Shown here piece by piece: positions 63,005-64,000 of a stretch of 64,000 nt of DNA. Position numbers and translations under genes: made by a program. Each line of letters starts with the position of its first letter. The stretch's first letter is position 1. This DNA comes from Rhizobium aethiopicum (GTDB lineage: Bacteria; Pseudomonadota; Alphaproteobacteria; Rhizobiales; Rhizobiaceae), in contig NZ_JACIFV010000027.1 of NCBI RefSeq assembly GCF_014197535.1, forward strand, positions 1-64,000. Reading direction: 5' to 3'. Under the pieces are notes generated by a model, which saw nothing but the letters and a program-made list of their open reading frames with translations, was not told the origin of the DNA and searched no databases.

Positions 63005-64000
63005 TCAGATGCTGGCCTGAACGCTGTGCAGGTTGGCGTAGACGCCGCCTTGCGCCATCAGATCATCATGCGTGCCCTGTTCGACAATGCCATCGCCCGT
63101 CAGGACCAGGATGCGGTCGGCATGGCGGACGGTCGACAGGCGGTGGGCGATGACCAGGGTGGTCCTGCCATTCGCCAGACTGAGCAGCGCCTGCTGCACC
63201 TCCCGTTCGCTCTCGTTGTCGAGGGCGCTGGTCGCTTCGTCGAAGATCAGGATTTCCGGATCTTTCAGGAAAGCGCGGGCGATGGTGATGCGTTGGCGCT
63301 GGCCGCCGGAGAGTTTGACGCCGCGCTGGCCGATATCGGTGTCATAGCCATTGGGCAGGGCCATGATGAAATCATGCGCATTGGCGGCGCGGGCCGCCGC
63401 TTCGAGATCGGCATCGGTCGCATCCGGCCTGCCGTAGCGCAGGTTTTCCGCAACAGTGCCGGCAAAGAGATAGACATCCTGCTGCACCACCCCGACATGG
63501 CGCCGCAGTGAGGCCAGCGTGACATCGCGGATATCGCTTCCGTCGATGCGGATTGCGCCCGCCTCGACGTCGTAGAAGCGTGGTATCAGCGCGCAAAGCG
63601 TACTCTTGCCCACTCCCGAAGGGCCGACCAGGGCCACGAATTCCCCTGGGGCAATGGTGAGAGAAAGCCGCTCCAGCACCCTGGGACCATCGGCTTCGTA
63701 GCCGAAGGCGACGTCGGAAAAACTGATCTCGCCTCTCGGCGCCGGCATCGGACGCGCGTTCGGCCGATCGGTGATATCGGGATCGATCTCGAGGATTTCC
63801 ATGGCCCTGATGAAGCCGGTATATCCCTCCTGCCAGAGGCGCACGAAGTTCGCGAGCCGCTGCACCGGATCGACCAGCACGCCGACGCAGAGCAGGAAGG
63901 TCAGCATATCCGGGACGGTCAGGTCCGCCGTTAGGATGCGCAGGCCTCCTGCGATGATCACCAATATGGTGACGAGCTGGGCGAAGGTTTCGGTGCCGAC
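63005..64000 (-). CDS. ABC exporter, fused permease/ATPase (MsbA-like), C-terminal part
   Basis: The frame is open through the right edge, so the N-terminal membrane domain is largely missing. Visible are the last helices (IIAGGLRILTADLTVPDMLT) and a full ATPase: Walker A GPSGVGKST, signature KLSGGQRQRITIARAFL, Walker B ILIFDEATSALD, H-loop IAHRLSTV. It is a type IV exporter half-transporter of the lipid/multidrug type. Substrate unknown. Confidence 0.9.
   Translation of the reverse strand, partial: VGTETFAQLVTILVIIAGGLRILTADLTVPDMLTFLLCVGVLVDPVQRLANFVRLWQEGYTGFIRAMEILEIDPDITDRPNARPMPAPRGEISFSDVAFGYEADGPRVLERLSLTIAPGEFVALVGPSGVGKSTLCALIPRFYDVEAGAIRIDGSDIRDVTLASLRRHVGVVQQDVYLFAGTVAENLRYGRPDATDADLEAAARAANAHDFIMALPNGYDTDIGQRGVKLSGGQRQRITIARAFLKDPEILIFDEATSALDNESEREVQQALLSLANGRTTLVIAHRLSTVRHADRILVLTGDGIVEQGTHDDLMAQGGVYANLHSVQASI

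Overview
The window looks like chromosomal DNA of a fast-growing Rhizobium (R. leguminosarum/R. etli group). This is inferred from the high-GC coding style, alphaproteobacterial gene families (Usg, class II DAHP synthase, DUF2059, SorC-regulated sugar loci), a RirA-type iron box, and several copies of rhizobial intergenic palindromes. No rRNA, tRNA, CRISPR array or prophage was seen. The only mobile-element trace is the 3' end of an IS630-type transposase at the left edge.

Layout. 0-8.5 kb: transposase remnant, beta-hydroxyacid dehydrogenase plus AlkD-like repair protein, an ssuD fragment, two ArsR/AHSA1 modules facing each other with two DUF1801 genes between them, a GST, a TPR-methyltransferase, a DUF2270 membrane protein and Usg. 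8.7-13.8 kb: polar amino-acid ABC uptake genes (two permeases and a binding protein, no ATPase) and a large OmpA-family protein with a Lys/Pro/Ala/Glu-rich stalk. 13.9-21.5 kb: a redox/stress block with a periplasmic hydrolase, a DipZ-like thiol-disulfide protein, a Tat-exported hydrolase, a two-component system, Ohr/OsmC, an unlisted 57-residue small protein and a MaiA-like GST. 21.5-27.1 kb: aldo/keto reductase and cupin divergent from a LysR gene, mobA-mobB with an EamA exporter, and an SDR.

27.4-37.3 kb is the most distinctive locus: a divergent sugar or polyol catabolic island. One arm encodes a ribose-type ABC transporter and two SDR dehydrogenases. The other encodes a two-subunit transketolase, an FGGY kinase and a SorC regulator. 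A 36-bp near-perfect palindrome sits between the arms, just upstream of the transketolase genes. The gene set predicts polyol -> ketose -> ketose phosphate -> transketolase cleavage; the substrate cannot be read from sequence. 37.3-41.2 kb: an iron-siderophore ABC operon with a TGA-N9-TCA box, divergent from a methyltransferase.

41.5-64 kb is mostly housekeeping: moaA, DUF971, LtrA, MarR plus hydrolase, a PPOX-fold protein, a GGDEF protein, class I fumarase, a small VCBS-domain protein, fumC, an L,D-transpeptidase, gph, rpiA, DUF2059, acyP, gor, a TadG/vWA protein, class II DAHP synthase and the C-terminal part of an MsbA-like exporter running off the right edge. Three families of palindromic intergenic repeats punctuate 27-56 kb. 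Start sites were chosen from ribosome binding sites, ATGA overlaps and domain boundaries. Functions rest on motif reading without database searches.
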